The position numbers were made by a program, and so were the translations under genes. The notes under the pieces are model-generated. The model saw only the letters and a list, made by a program, of their open reading frames with translations, was not told where the DNA came from and searched no databases. From Unio delphinus (taxonomy: Eukaryota; Mollusca; Bivalvia; Unionida; Unionidae), in NCBI GenBank assembly GCA_029339505.1, contig JAQISU010000036.1, forward strand, positions 960,501 through 1,024,500: 64,000 nucleotides of DNA, in the 5' to 3' direction. This document shows positions 24,000 through 38,423 of the stretch, piece after piece. Each line of letters starts with the position of its first letter. Position 1 is the first letter of the stretch.

Positions 24000-26793
24000 T
24001 AAAATGTTTCCACTAACTCTTCTTCCAAATAAGCATTTTATCTAATCTAAAGACTAATTGTATTAACTACTGCGCATCAGATGTATTTTAAGGCATTGAG
24101 TCATATCTGACTCAGAGAACGACAAACTATTCTTGATAATAGCGCTTATACCAGATTCTAAATATAATTCTATAAGAATTTGATAAGGCCACACAATTGG
24201 TTTCAAAATACAGATGAACAATAAACTTTAAATCGCTTCTTCAAAAATAATCAATAAATACCTTATTATTATTTCTTTAATATTTTATGAATACTAGTGG
24301 ACAGTGGTGGAAACTCTAGGAATAACAAGACCCCTAATATAAAGTAAATGTTTTTTTCCAGACACATATAATATATGTGCAAACAAATCGAAATTAAATA
24401 TAAATACATTTCACCTTATTGTTGAAGTTTCCACGATGTTTGAATGACCAAATAAAGTATCCAATGTCATCAAACTTTATCGCTTTATGAAATTTACCTT
24501 TGAAATAAAATATTTTCCTTCATCTAAAGAATATTTATATGCAGATGCATTTAAATAAAACATATTTTGAATAGAACAAACGTGACCTTGTGCTTCTAAA
24601 ATAAACAGCGAGTTTTATTAACACGCGATATAAATTGAGTAGCGAGGAAATCAATGAGATATTCTTCAAATTGTATTTTAGTTTTAAAGCGCATTCGTCT
24701 AAGAACCTCACGGACTGCTGTGCATAATTAATTATATCAGCTTGCGATAAAACTGTAAAGAGTTGGAACATACATCTAATTCGAAAGAGTCTTTTAAACT
24801 AATTTGAAGATACTAATTTGTTCTTTCAAAAAGATGAAGATGTAACAAAACCTCTTTAAATATATTTTTCTTTCTTCAAATTACGTTTGCGAAACTAAAG
24901 GTTACCTGTTAAATATATGTTTCGCATATAAGAGACTTGCCGCTGACAAATAAGTTTCAAAATATGAAAGAAGTTACATTTATTACAACTTAAGTCATGC
25001 TGACAATGTGAAACAGGTAGTATGTTTGCTTAACTTCAAATAAAGCATTCAGTTTCTGCTTCGTAAATTTGTGCATTCTTGGAAGATCTGCCAAGCAAGA
25101 AAAGGTGACGTTTTTTTCCCAATCTTTTAATTTGGCCAACTTATATAAGGTGAATAGGAACAATAAAATGCAAAGAGAACACGTACTGAAAAAATATAGT
25201 TTACAAGTGAATACGGGATTATCATTACTCGAAACGATCTCTAATCGAATATATCAGTGTTACTATATGAGCGATTCTATCTCACCCTCAGTATTGGGGA
25301 GAATACAATTTCTGATGTTTGTGCAGTTGATTCTTATTCGCATTATGGGGTATTTGAGTACTCGTTCCCTTTTGAACTTAAATATATTTTTTATGCAATA
25401 CCTAACTTGTTTATTATGGATCAATTACCCTCATACCCTACGCACGTACAGTGCATTATAAGAAGCAGATGAATGCAAACTAAGCCACTCTATACAAACG
25501 TAATATTATATATAAGAATACTTAACCAAATTAAAAGTAAATATGCCAGTGCAGCAGCATATTAAACCACAAATAATATAACATATGTCGGTAGACAAGT
25601 CTCAGATTTAGTCTATCAATTGCCATGGGTAGTCTTTCAAGGATTGGACAATGTCTTATGATGCATTCGTTAGTAGTATTTTGTTTCTGCTTTTCTTCTC
25701 AATACCAGTCTCCTGACCAATATTCCGTATTCGTAATCCACTGATTTAATCAAAATCCAATTCCCGTTTTTAGTCAACATTTACATTTAAGCATAAAGGA
25801 CACATATCTCAATCATAACACTTTGAACGAGATATTGATAACTCTTTAGTATTATCAGAAAAAAATTATTTGAACAGTACAGGATATGTAATAATATTTG
25901 AATCATGTTGTAAGTAAGAAAATCCATTATTTATTGTTTCCGATCAATTATAGAAAAACAGAATCTTCAATGTGTTCGAACGATGTAAGTGCTAAGTCAA
26001 TAGCTGTCATCTTTATTGATAGCGTTTACCTTGAAAACAGTTCATTCCATCCCAGCCAGAGAACAATTGCGCTTGGAATTTAAACAGACGCCACCATGTT
26101 GACACGGAGAATTACATATTGATTCACAGCATGAAATGAAGTATTTTAACAGATTAAACTTTCAAGTCCAGTAATATTTTATATCTATCCTTTGAACCAC
26201 ACAATGCAGTAGGATTGTATTCGATATTTTCATTTCAAACGATAAAAGGAAAAAAGATCGAAGTGGATCCTAACATGAGTCCGGTAGAGAAGGACTATAA
26301 GTAATGAAATAGTACATTAGTATACACATCTATTTGTCAAATAGTTCATGGTTTAAATAAGGATAATGATTATATGAGGCCTTCATAATATCACTGAGCT
26401 TGTATGTAGCGCTGTATTCGTAATGAAACCAAATTTTGTATCATCCGATATGTATCAACCAGTTCAAGTATCTCGAGGATACTTTAGATTCGAAACAGTT
26501 TTCAATGTTATCTTCATATGAGCATACTGATTAATACTTTGTCATTCAATGGGCTATTCCTCCAATATAGACCACTGGAAAAGCTTCATTAAATATTCGA
26601 ATAAGTTGTTATAGGTAGAGACCTATTTTATCTATGGTAAGAAGAATATGTTATCTTTTGATATCCGTTTCAGTGAATATTAGAGGTAATAAGCAGATTT
26701 CGTCCTAAACATTGAAACTCCAAACAAATCTTGATAAAATACTCAGTATATAAATTTGATAAGAGAGCTATCAAGACCTTCCATCAAATTTAC
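24000..26793. other. intron with a decayed EGF exon
   Basis: Non-coding, AT-rich. The only recognisable content is a broken EGF exon at about 26036-26107. Short open frames at 24535-24771 and 25069-25472 have no supporting motif. Confidence 0.6.
26036..26107 (-). pseudogene. decayed EGF exon
   Basis: Minus-strand sequence matches the start of the array EGF exon (codons for the SPCQHGGVC block) and its end. It lacks the middle CNC region, is out of frame, and has no acceptor. It appears to be the remnant of an older array unit. Confidence 0.6.
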
Positions 26794-26907
26794 CTTCAGA
26801 ACAGTTCTTTCCTCGCCAGCCTGATAAACAATTGCAGGAGTAGTCGCCAATAGAATTGAAACAGACGCCACCATGTTCACACGGAGAATTTAAACATTCA
26901 TTGACAT
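26794..26907 (-). CDS. EGF exon, array unit 1 (diverged)
   Basis: 114-nt phase-1 exon with acceptor TTTTCAG-type sequence just above 26907 and donor GTAAAT at 26788-26793. It encodes DVNECLNSPCEHGGVC, then NSIGDYSCNCLSGW and RGKNCSEG, a complete calcium-binding EGF. It differs from the five later copies at several residues, consistent with an older duplication. Confidence 0.88.
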
Positions 26908-28679
26908 CTGAAATGTAATTTTTCAAGAGATTACATTTTCGAAACCCAGTAGTATTCTTCATCCATCATACACATCAACCTTACCCATACTACACAGTAG
27001 CATTTTATTCAAGAGTTGCAGTTTAGGCGATACAAATAATCATTCCCTGATACCGGGCGACAAGGACAGCAAACGATATATATTTGCAAGACATTTGTTT
27101 AAAGAAATATCAGGGGATGACAGTATACGGGTGTATTAACTAGTTCAATGATTTAGTTTAGATGGGTACTGTGGAAAACAATTCCATGGTTTCATAGAAT
27201 ATCCTGAATAATTTCTGATCGTTTCATGCATCTATACTATCGCCTATGGTTTAAGTTTTGTCCATCATTATGTGGAATCAACAAATAGTCTCGGTACTCC
27301 TCTGGAATTCATTCAAAGAACTCTCTACTTTGGGATTTGTGATACATTCCTCGATTATCTTGAACAATTAAATTTTCAGATTTACGTATTGTTTACGGAA
27401 AGAAATTTGCTGTTGCATTGGATTAACATATCGGGGGTTAAGAGGTTTAATGCTTCATAAGAACATTCTAAGAAACACTTGTTCAGTTCAAAAAGGGTCT
27501 ATTCAAAAGAAGTATTTCATTGTACGTCGCCCTGATATTTCCTTGACTTGGTACCTTTGATGTTTGAACATTACCATCTATGTGTTCAAAGAGACCTCGA
27601 TAATTTATTTACTTTCAAACATTTTATACTCCTTGGTCTCTAAGTAGAATCCAAGATATTTTGATCCGAAATATTGCTATCGCCTATCGAGCACAGTTTA
27701 TTTGCTTCATCAGAATCAACGGCAAGAAAAGAAGATAATATATTCATGCGAGAATAATATGTCATTACAGTTGACAGATTTGTGACGCAGCAATAAAAAA
27801 TCCCCAAAAGGCTGATAGGATACATACAAATGTAGACCTATTTGAAATTGATATCACATAATTGACAAATGTTCTAAAATGTATTAGAACCGTATTCAAT
27901 CTTTAAGATATACAAAAGAAATATGGCCGTTTGTTTAGCAAATACTTATAACATTGCAATGCCTTAGTTCTAAAAGGCGTCAAACACAAGGTTCAAAAAT
28001 GCAATCAGACTTTTTTATGCTCACGTGTATCGTGTTTCAATTAGAATAAACACGGTATGAGACTTATACAATCTATTAGCAACGTATTCATGAAAATAAA
28101 GATAATTAAAGAAACCGTCATAATCCGTTCCCATTTTAATACGTTTGGGAATCCAGGACATTTATTTATTCATTACAAAATCATTGTGTAAACTGACTTT
28201 GGTTATTCAGGTCAAGTTAGTAATGTTTTTGGTATTTTGTGTCCAAATATTACTGCCATTGTACATCGCGCGGATATCAGATTAAAAATCACATTTTTTA
28301 TCATGGGAATTGATTAATATGGATCAAGCCTCTCAACTAAAAGCGAGCTATTTTTAAAAGCGTTGTTGAAATAGAAACAAAGAGATTCATGGTTTGGTTA
28401 TTCGTCAGCTTGTATCCGAATACATGTTTGAGCGGCGTCATTACATATTTGAATCGTTTGTTTTAAAAAATGAGAGTTGTATAACAGGTGAAAAAGGAAC
28501 AAAATGATAAACTTTCTATCCACTATATGTCAATTGAATTGAGAGAACAAAGTTGCGCTTTGTCGCTTTGTCGAATTTTTAGTAATTCAAGATAAGCAAA
28601 CATTCGCTACATACTGAATTGAAATATTCGGAAATATCGACTCCAATGATATCCATAACATATAAAATCAGAACAGGTC

Positions 28680-28785
28680 TTCCATTAACAGCCTGTTGGA
28701 CAGTTGCACAAGTAGTTACGATTATAATTTTTACAGTTGCCTCCATGTTGACACCGTAAATTCAAACATTCATTTTCATTGGAAA
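28680..28785 (-). pseudogene. decayed second EGF exon, unit 1
   Basis: The minus strand still shows NECLNLRCQHGGNC and NCPTG spacing, but a TAA follows the glycine-cysteine, and both splice sites are lost. This copy preserves more cysteines than the homologous pseudo-exons in later units. Confidence 0.65.
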
Positions 28786-30587
28786 TCTAATATTCCAACA
28801 AATGTAACTTTGAAACAAAGTATTTTCTTTCATCTAGACAATATTCCAAGTGTTCCTGGAAGACCTGTTTTAATCGAGACCTGCAGATTAGATGATGCAA
28901 TGCATTCGTTTCTAGATCATTAGCACACTGAATTATCACGTGAGTTCCATCAAATAATAAAACCGGCAATGCAGTGGGACTTCAATGTTCACACTTATTC
29001 GAAATACGCTAATTAAATAAAAAAACGGGTGAATGTATAATGGTATTTGAACGGTCCTATACAATCAGCTTAAATGCACTCGATCATTAAATACTTCATC
29101 AGTTAAGAAAGTATTCTGAATACATCGTGAGATTGTATTGCAAATTTAATTTATATTCACCTCTAGGTCTTGTGCATAATACCATGGATGATTGGAATTC
29201 ATTCGGAAGGCAACCATAATACAGCCGGAATACCCCATACGTATGGACATGTGAAGTATATTTGCAAAAATACTTTCATAGAACGCAAATCTTTAGGTTG
29301 TTTCATTCACTTTTGTATTCTAATGACAAAACAAATAATTCGAGTTTTCGCTAGAAATTGTAGCTTTCGCTCTTTAATGTCACCTAAATAAATAGGAAGG
29401 TTTGAAACATTGAACGTCAAATCAATTGGATTCATGAATGGTACCTTAAAAAGCATATTTGCATTACCATTCGCATAAACATTTCCAGTTTTTTTAAACA
29501 GTTCTATTATGTACATTTACATCAGTTTAAAAACAGAGAAATAGAGAATTCCTTCATATCTAAAATTCAATATTTTGAAATCGTTGAGCCCATGCCATAT
29601 TATTTGTTCCAAGTGATTCTCACCGCCTATCCATCACATGTACATCCTTATCCGAGGTGGTGAAGTTAATAGGTCCTTCATCTCGTTACATGGTTGATGT
29701 GGTATATATAAATGGTCATAACGATTGTTAGGATAAACAAATGACATCTATATTAGGAGTGAATGTTAAATTAGTGAAATATGAAACGGAGTGTAATATC
29801 TATAAACTATACTTAATATTTACGAAAAGGAATAAAACTTTAGTGTTAATTTTGGTTCTAAAAGTTGCAAGGTTTAATTTATCAAACATTACATATTAGG
29901 TTTGAGGCTGAATCCTAACATTTGCTTAGTCACATGGCATATGCCATTAAAAAGCGTAATAATTTTTTGATGCCTTAATAATGTCTTAGAAACACATGCC
30001 ATGAGAGCTAATGCAAAGGAAGTGAAGACATAATCGACATCCGTTGTCTCTTTAACACGTTTAATTATGCATGACAAGTATTAATAATAAAATGAACAAG
30101 GTTCTTGAGGTCAAATCTGCCACTTGTACAGTTTACTGATCACACCCGTCACTGTGCGTGTATATTACGCAATAATTGTAATTTGAACCTAAATTTATTA
30201 TCATCGGATGTGTTTCAATATGTTCAAACTTCTCGCGGGTGTTTCCTGATTTTGTCGTAAGCAATATGTTTTTCTAAACATTTGTTGAACAATGTTTTAT
30301 ATGACCATACTGGTTGTTATTTTGTCTATTCATTTGTTATTTCTTTGAAACAAATGGTCACAACGACAGCGTCATTAAATATTATAATCATTTGTTTTGG
30401 ATGGATATCGTTGTATTTTATCTTTCGTAAGAAGAATATGTTATCTTTTGATTTCCATTTCAGTGAATTTTAGAGGGAACAAGCAGACTTCGTCTTAAGA
30501 ATGGCAACTAAAGACACGATAATCTTGATAAACTACTCTGTATACAAAATTGATTTGAAACCAATCATCAATATTTATACAGTTTAC

Positions 30588-30701
30588 CTTCAGAACAGTT
30601 CTTTCCTCGCCAGGCTGATGAACAATTACAGGAGTAGTCGCCAATGGAATTTGAACAGACGCCACCATTCGCACACGGAGAATTTAAACATTCATTGACA
30701 T
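30588..30701 (-). CDS. EGF exon, array unit 2
   Basis: 114-nt phase-1 exon, donor GTAAAC at 30582-30587, acceptor CAG just above 30701. It encodes DVNECLNSPCANGGVC, SNSIGDYSCNCSSAW and RGKNCSEG. Compared with the other array copies, the GW pair before RGKNC reads AW here because of one substitution. Otherwise it is an intact calcium-binding EGF. Confidence 0.88.
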
Positions 30702-32045
30702 CTGAAATGTAATTTTTCAAGACATTACATTTTCAAACACAGTAGTATTCGGCATCTATCATACACTTGAACCATACTACACAGCAGCAGTATAATAGAG
30801 AGTTGCAATTTAGGTGATCCAAAAAATCATTTCCTGTCTATAGCACTATGTGCATCCTCACTGGAATCCGTGCGAGAAGGACTGCAAACGATGTAATAGT
30901 CCAATTGTTATCAAATATATTTGGAAGACATTTCTTCAAAACATATGAGTTGCTGACAGTATAAGGATGTATTGACTGTTTCCAGGATTCAGTTTAAATA
31001 GGTTCTGCGGAAAACAAAACTCCATGGTTTCATCGAATATCCTGAATAATTCCTGATTGTTTCAAGCATCTTTAATTTTTATTGTAGTTTCCATTTTGTC
31101 CATCATTATACGGAAGCTTGGAGTTTTGTCGATACTCCTCTGGTATTCATTCAAAGCGCTCTCTACTTTGGGATTTGTGATACATTTCCCGATTGTCCTG
31201 AACATAGTTCGCGGTACCGTAAATAATATTTTCATGTTTACTTATTGTTCAAAGAATCAAATTTGCCAGTTGCATTTGATTAAACTGTCGGATGTTACTA
31301 GTGTTTTATACATTCCTAATATCACTGAAAGAAAGACTCGTTCAGGTCTATTAATGTTATCTGTCCAAAACGTATTTCATTTTAAGTCACCCTGATATTT
31401 GTTTGACCAGATACCTTTGACGTTTGAACATATGCGTCTATGTGTGTTATCACAGATACCTCGAGTATTCGTTTATTTTCAAACATTTTATATCTCCTAC
31501 GTCTCTGAGCATAAATTATGATCATTTGTTTCCAATCGTTAGCTTCCGTCTATCGAACACAGTTTCTTTGCTTGATCAGAATCAGCTGCAAATGAGGTAG
31601 ATAATACATCCATGCAAGAATAATAGGTCATTACCGTTGACAGATTTGTTACGCAGCAATAACAAATTGCCGTCAGATTGATAGGATACATACAAAAGAA
31701 TATCTATTTTAAATCGATTTCACATAAGCAACAATGTGATGAATTGTTTTACAACCGTATTTAACCTTTAAGAAATGCAAAAGGAATCTGTACGTTTGTT
31801 TAGCAAATACTTATTACATTGCAATGTTAAAGTAATAACTAGCCAAATATAATGTTCACACTGCATTGAGACTTTTATTTGCTCACGTGTATCGTGTTTG
31901 AATGAGAATAAACACTGCATACGACTTACACAACCTCTTAGCAACATATTCATGAAATTAAAGATAATTAAAGAAACCGTCATCATCCGTTCCCATTTTG
32001 ATACGTTTGGGAATCCACGACAATTGTTTGTTTCTTGAAGATTCA

Positions 32046-32381
32046 TTATGTAAATTGACTTTGGTTATTTAGGTCAAGATAGCAAATTACTGGTACTTCG
32101 TGTCCAGCTATCACTGTCATTTTACATTGCGCGAATGTCAGATTAAAACTCGCATTCTTGATCATCAGCAGTGATTCAGAAGGATCAGGCCTCTCAACTA
32201 AAAGCGAGTGATATTTAAATGCGTTGTAGAAATAGCAACACAGAGATTCATAGTTTGGTTCTTCTTCAACTTTTATCCGAACACATGTGTGAGTGGCGTC
32301 ATTACATATTTGAATCGCTTGTGAAAAATGAGAGGTGTGTAACAGGTGAACAAGGCAGAAAATGATAATTGTTCTTTCCAT
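32046..32381 (-). CDS. 111-aa secreted-type ORF, array unit 2
   Basis: ATG-to-stop frame on the gene's own strand. It starts MERTIIIFCLVHLL, a convincing signal peptide, then a hydrophilic mature part with cysteines (QICNDATHTC, then SLCCYF, QCKM and ICY). I do not recognise a family. The frame survives in four of five late units, but differences between copies are mostly amino-acid-changing, so selection is unproven. It could be a nested gene, an alternative first exon or chance. Confidence 0.35.
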   Translation of the reverse strand: MERTIIIFCLVHLLHTSHFSQAIQICNDATHTCVRIKVEEEPNYESLCCYFYNAFKYHSLLVERPDPSESLLMIKNASFNLTFAQCKMTVIAGHEVPVICYLDLNNQSQFT

Positions 32382-32516
32382 TATACTTCAATTTAACTGA
32401 GAGCAACACAGGTATGCTATGTCGTTTTTTAGTAATTCAAGATAAACAAATCATTCGCTTCATAATGAATTCACATATTGGGCAATATAGACACCAATAA
32501 TATCCATAACATTTAC

Positions 32517-32632
32517 CATCATAACAGGTCTTCCATTACCAGCATGTTGGACAGTTGCACGAGTAATTACCATTAGAATTATTTACAGGTGACTCCATGT
32601 TGACGCCGTAAATTTAAACATTCATTGATATC
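32517..32632 (-). pseudogene. decayed second EGF exon, unit 2
   Basis: The donor GTAAAT survives, but the acceptor AG has become CG. A conserved cysteine is arginine, and stops interrupt the middle. The NECLN start and CNCP block identify it as an EGF exon. Confidence 0.7.
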
Positions 32633-34448
32633 GAAAATCTAATATTCCAACAATAAAAACTTTGAAATAAAGTATTATCCTTCATACAGATAATATTTCA
32701 AGTATTCCTGGAAGACGTGTTTTAATCGAGACTTGCAACTTAGATGATAAAATGCTTTCTTTTCTAGATCAGTAGCACACAGAATCATCACAGAAGACTC
32801 ATCAAATACGATCAATGGCAATGCAGTGGGACTTCAATGTTCACACTTATTAGAATTTGAAATACGTTTTCAAATTAAATAGCAGGGAAGTAAGTATAAG
32901 GGTGTATTAACTGTCTTTTATGATCAACTTAATTGCCCTCTTCTAATTAAATATTTCATCACTTCAGAACGTATTCTGAAAAGATTCTGGGATTGTAAGG
33001 AGTTTGTATTTTATACTCACCCGTAGGTCTTGTCCATAATACGATGGATGATTGGAATTCATTCAGAAGGCAACTATAACACAACCGGAATATCCCATAC
33101 ATTTGGACATGTCAAATATGTTTCCAAACACACTGTCATACCAAGCAAATCATTACGTTTGTTAAATTCACATTTTATTCTATTGAGAAAACAAATAATG
33201 TTACTTTTTTGCTAAAGGTTATGGCGTTTACTCTTGTATGTTACCTAATTTAAGAGAACGGTTCAAAACACATGGCATGTCCAACGAACGGACCATTGAA
33301 TGGTACCTGAAAGAGGATATTTGCATTACCAATCGACTAAACATTTGCAGTATTTTGAACCGTTTGTTTATGTTTATTGACCTCCGTTTTGAAAGTGAGA
33401 AATGAAGCATTATTCGCTATCTAAATTCAAATAGTTTGAAATCGTTGAGGACACGCCACATTATTTGTTCCAAGCTATTTTCACTGCCTATCCTTTACAT
33501 CCACTTCATAATCCGAGATTGAAAAGTTAGTATGTCTTTCTTCTCGCTACATGCTTGACGTGGTATATGTAAATGGTGATAACAGTTGTTAGGATAAACA
33601 AATGACATTCATATTAGGAGTGGATCTTAAATTATTGAAAATATGAAAGAGAGTATTGCATATATAAACATTATTTAACATTAACGAAAAGGAATATAAC
33701 TTTAGTGTTGATTTTGGTCCTTAAGTTTGCAAGGTTTAACTTATCAAGCATTATATATTAGGTTTGAGGCTGAATCCTGAAATTTGCTCGGTCACATGCC
33801 ATATGCCACGAATAAACGTAATCATTATTTGATGCCTTAATAATGTTTGAGAAACACATGCCATGAGGGTTAATGTAAAGGAAGTGAAGAAATGTTCCAT
33901 ATCCGTTATCTCTTTAACACGTTTAATCATGGATGACAAGTATTAATAATAAAATGAACAAGGTTCTTGAGGTCAAATCTGCCACTTGTACAGTTTACTG
34001 ATCACACCCGTCACTGTGCGTGTATATTACGCAATAATTGTAATTTGAACCTAAATTTGTTATCATCGGATGTGTTTCAAACAGTTCAAACTTCTCGCGG
34101 GTTTTTCCTGATTTTGTCGTAAGCAATATGTTTTCTAAACATTTGTTGAACAATGTTTTATATGACCATACTGGTTGTTATTTTGTCTATTCATTTGTTA
34201 TTTCTTTGAAACAAATGGTCACAACGACAGCGTCATTAAATATTATAATCATTTGTTTTGGATGCATATCGTTGTATGTTATCTTTCGTAAGAAGAATAT
34301 GTTATCTTTTGATTTCCATTTCAGTGAATTTTAGAGGGAACAAGCAGACTTCGTCTTAAGAATGGCAACTAAAGACACGATAATCTTGATAAACTACTCT
34401 GTATACAAAAATGATTTGAAACCTATCATCAATATTTATACAGTTTAC

Positions 34449-34562
34449 CTTCAGAACAGTTCTTTCCTCGCCAGCCTGATGAACAATTACAGGAGTAGTC
34501 GCCAATGGAATTTGAACAGACGCCACCATTCGCACACGGAGAATTTAAACATTCATTGACAT
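34449..34562 (-). CDS. EGF exon, array unit 3
   Basis: 114-nt phase-1 exon, donor GTAAAC at 34443-34448, acceptor AG at 34563-34564. It encodes DVNECLNSPCANGGVC, then SNSIGDYSCNCSSGW and RGKNCSEG. Intact and nearly identical to units 4-6. Confidence 0.9.
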
Positions 34563-35907
34563 CTGAAATGTAATTTTTCAAGACATTACATTTTCAAACA
34601 CAGTAGTATTCGGCATCTATCATACACTTGAACCATACTACACAGCAGCAGTATAATAGAGAGTTGCAATTTAGGTGATCAAAATAATCATTTCCTGTCT
34701 ATAGCACGATGTGCATCCTCACAGGAGTCCGTGCGAGAAGGACTGCAAACGATGTAATAGTCCAATTGTTATCAAATATATTTGGAAGACATTTCTTCAA
34801 AAAAATATGAGTTGCTGACAGTATAAGGATGTATTGACTGTTTCCAGGATTCAGTTTAAATGGGTTCTGCGGAAAACAAAACTCCATGGTTTCATCGAAT
34901 ATCCTGAATAATTCCTGATTGTTTCAAGCATCTTTAATTTTTATTGTAGTTTCCATTTTGTCCATCATTATACGGAATCTTGGAGTTGTGTCGATACTCC
35001 TCTGGTATTCATTCAAAGCGCTCTCTACTTTGGGATTTGTGATACATTTCCCGATTGTCCTGAACATAGTTCGCGGTACCGTAAATAATATTTTCATGTT
35101 TACTTATTGTTCAAAGAATCAAATTTGCCTGTTGCATTTGATTAAACTGTCGGACGTTACTAGTGTTTTATACATTCCTAATATCACTGAAAGAAAGACT
35201 CGTTCAGGTCTATTAATGTTACCTGTCCAAAACGTATTTCATTTTAAGTCACCCTGATATTTCTTTGACCAGATACCTTTGACGTTTGAACATATGCGTC
35301 TATGTGTGTTATCACAGATACCTCGAGTATTCGTTTATTTTCAAACATTTTATATCTCCTACGTCTCTGAGCATAAATTATGATCATTTGTTTCCAATCG
35401 TTTGCTTCCGTCTATCGAACACAGTTTCTTTGCTTGATCAGAATCAGCTGCAAATGAGGTAGATAATACATCCATGCAAGAATAATAGGCCATTACCGTT
35501 GACAGATTTGTTACGCAGCAATAACAAATTGCCGTCAGATTGATAGGATACATACAAAAGAATATCTATTTTAAATCGATTTCACATAAGCAACAATGTG
35601 ATGAATTGTTTTACAACCGTATTTAACCTTTAAGAAATGCAAAAGGAATCTGTACGTTTGTTTAGCAAATACTTATTACATTGCAATGTTAAAGTAATAA
35701 ATAGCCAAATATAATGTTCACACTGCATTCAGACTTTTATTTGCTCACGTGTATCGTGTTTGAATGAGGATAAACACTGCATAAGACTTACACAACCTCT
35801 TAGCAACATATTCATGAAATTAAAGATAATTAAAGAAACCGTCATCATCCGTTCCCATTTTGATACGTTTGGGAATCCACGACAATTGTTAGTTTCTTGA
35901 AGAATCA

Positions 35908-36243
35908 TTATGTAAATTGACTTTGGTTATTCAGGTCAAGATAGCAAATTATTGGTACTTCGTGTCCAACTATCACTGTCATTTTACATTGCGCGAATGT
36001 CAGATTAAAACTCGCAGTCTTGATCATCAGCAGTGATTCAGAAGGATCAGGCCTCTCAACTAAAAGCGAGTGATATTTAAATGCGTTGTAGAAATAGCAA
36101 CACAGAGATTCATAGTTTGGTTCTTCTTCAACTTTTATCCGAACACACGTGTGAGTGGCGTCATTACATATTTGAATCGCTTGTGAAAAATGAGAGGTGT
36201 ATAACAGGTGAACAAGGCAAAAAATGATAATTGTTCTTTCCAT
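35908..36243 (-). CDS. 111-aa secreted-type ORF, array unit 3
   Basis: Same frame as in unit 2 with an intact signal peptide. It differs by replacements such as MIKTASFN and VGHEVPI. No recognised domain. Confidence 0.35.
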   Translation of the reverse strand: MERTIIIFCLVHLLYTSHFSQAIQICNDATHTCVRIKVEEEPNYESLCCYFYNAFKYHSLLVERPDPSESLLMIKTASFNLTFAQCKMTVIVGHEVPIICYLDLNNQSQFT

Positions 36244-36378
36244 TATACTTCAATTTAACTGAGAGCAACACAGGTATGCTATGTCGTTTTTTAGTAATTC
36301 AAGATAAACAAATCATTCGCTTCATAATGAATTCACATATTGGGCAATATAGACACCAATAATATCCATAACATTTAC

Positions 36379-36493
36379 CATCATAACAGGTCTTCCATTA
36401 CCAGCATGTTGGACAGTTGCACGAGTAATTACCATTAGAATTTTTTACAGGTGACTCCATGTTGACGCCGTAAATTTAAACATTCATTGATAT
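36379..36493 (-). pseudogene. decayed second EGF exon, unit 3
   Basis: Same lesions as the unit 2 copy: lost acceptor, Cys-to-Arg change, frame break in the middle, TAA after the CW pair. The shared lesions show that decay preceded the recent amplification. Confidence 0.7.
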
Positions 36494-38309
36494 CGGAAAT
36501 CTAATATTCCAACAATAAAAACTTTGAAACAAAGCATTATCCTTCATACAGATAATATTTCAAGTATTCCTGGAAGACGTGTTTTAATCGAGACTTGCAA
36601 CTTAGATGATAAAATGCTTTCTTTTCTAGATCAATAGCACACAGAATCATCACAGAAGACTCATCAAATACGATCAATGGCAATGCAGTGGGACTTCGAT
36701 GTTCACACTTATTAGAATTTGAAATACGTTTTCAAATTAAATAGCAGGGAAGTAAGTATAAGGGTGTATTAACTGTCTTTTATGATCAACTTAATTGCCC
36801 TCTTCTAATTAAATATTTCATCACTTCAGAACGTATTCTGAAAAGATTCTGGGATTGTAAGGAGTTTGTGTTTTATATTCACCCGTAGGTATTGTCCATA
36901 ATACGATGGATGATTGGAATTCATTCAGAAGGCAACCATAACACAACCGGAATATCCCATACATTTGGACATGTCAAATATGTTTCCAAACACACTGTCA
37001 TACCAAGCAAATCATTACGTTTGTTTTATTCACATTTTATTCTATTGAGAAAACAAATAATGTTAGTTTTTCGCTAAAGGTTATGGCGTTTACTCTTGTA
37101 TGTTACCTAATTTAAGAGAACGGTTCAAAACTCATGGCATGTCCAACGGACGGACCATTGAATGGTACCTGAAAGAGGATATTTGCATTACCAATCGACT
37201 AAACATTTGCAGTATTTGAACCGTTTGTTTATGTTTATTGACCTCCGTTTTGAAAGTGAGCAATGGAGTATTATTCGCTATCTAAATTCAAATAGTTTGA
37301 AATCGTTGAGGACACGCCACATTATTTGTTCCAAGCTATTTTCACTGCCTATCCTTCACATCCACTTCATAATCCAAGATTGAGAAGTTAGTATGTCTTT
37401 CTTCTCGCTACATGCTTGACGTGGTATATGTAAATGGTGATAACAGTTGTTAGGATAAACAAATGACATTCATATTAGGAGTGGATCTTAAATTATTGAA
37501 AATATGAAAGAGAGTATTGCATATATAAACATTATTTAACATTAACAAAAAGGAATATAACTTTAGTGTTGATTTTGGTCCTTAAGTTTGCAAGGTTTAA
37601 CTTATCAAGCATTATATATTAGGTTTGAGGCTGAATCCTGACATTTGCTCGGTCACATGCCATATGCCACGAATAAGCGTAATCATTATTTGATGCCTTA
37701 ATATTGTTTGAGAAACACATGCCATGAGGGTTAATGTAAAGGAAGTGAAGAAATGTTCCATATCCGTTATCTCTTTAACACGTTTAATCATGGATGACAA
37801 GTATTAATAATAAAATGAACAAGGTTCTTGAGGTCAAATCTGCCACTTGTACAGTTTACTGATCACACCCGTCACTGTGCGTGTATATTACGCAATAATT
37901 GTAATTTGAACCTAAATTTGTTATCATCGGATGTGTTTCAAACAGTTCAAACTTCTCGCGGGTGTTTCCTGATTTTGTCGTAAACAATATGTTTTCTAAA
38001 CATTTGTTGAACAATGTTTTATATGACTATACTGGTTGTTATTTTGTCTATTCATTTGTTATTTATTTGAAACAAATGGTCACAACGACAGCGTCATTAA
38101 ATATTATAATCATTTGTTTTGGATGGATATCGTTGTATTTTATCTTTCGTAAGAAGAATATGTTATCTTTTGATTTCCATTTCAGTGAATTTTAGAGGGA
38201 ACAAGCAGACTTCGTCTTAAGAATGGCAACTAAAGACACGATAATCTTGATAAACTACTCTGTATACAAAAATGATTTGAAACCTATCATCAATATTTAT
38301 ACAGTTTAC

Positions 38310-38423
38310 CTTCAGAACAGTTCTTTCCTCGCCAGCCTGATGAACAATTACAGGAGTAGTCGCCAATGGAATTTGAACAGACGCCACCATTCGCACACGG
38401 AGAATTTAAACATTCATTGACAT
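38310..38423 (-). CDS. EGF exon, array unit 4
   Basis: 114-nt phase-1 exon, donor GTAAAC at 38304-38309. The product is identical to unit 3. Intact acceptor and all six cysteines. Confidence 0.9.

Noticed and set aside
30282..35257. Repeated plus-strand ORFs of 60-112 codons in each array unit
   Set aside because: Antisense to the gene, without recognisable domains; they recur only because the whole unit is duplicated.
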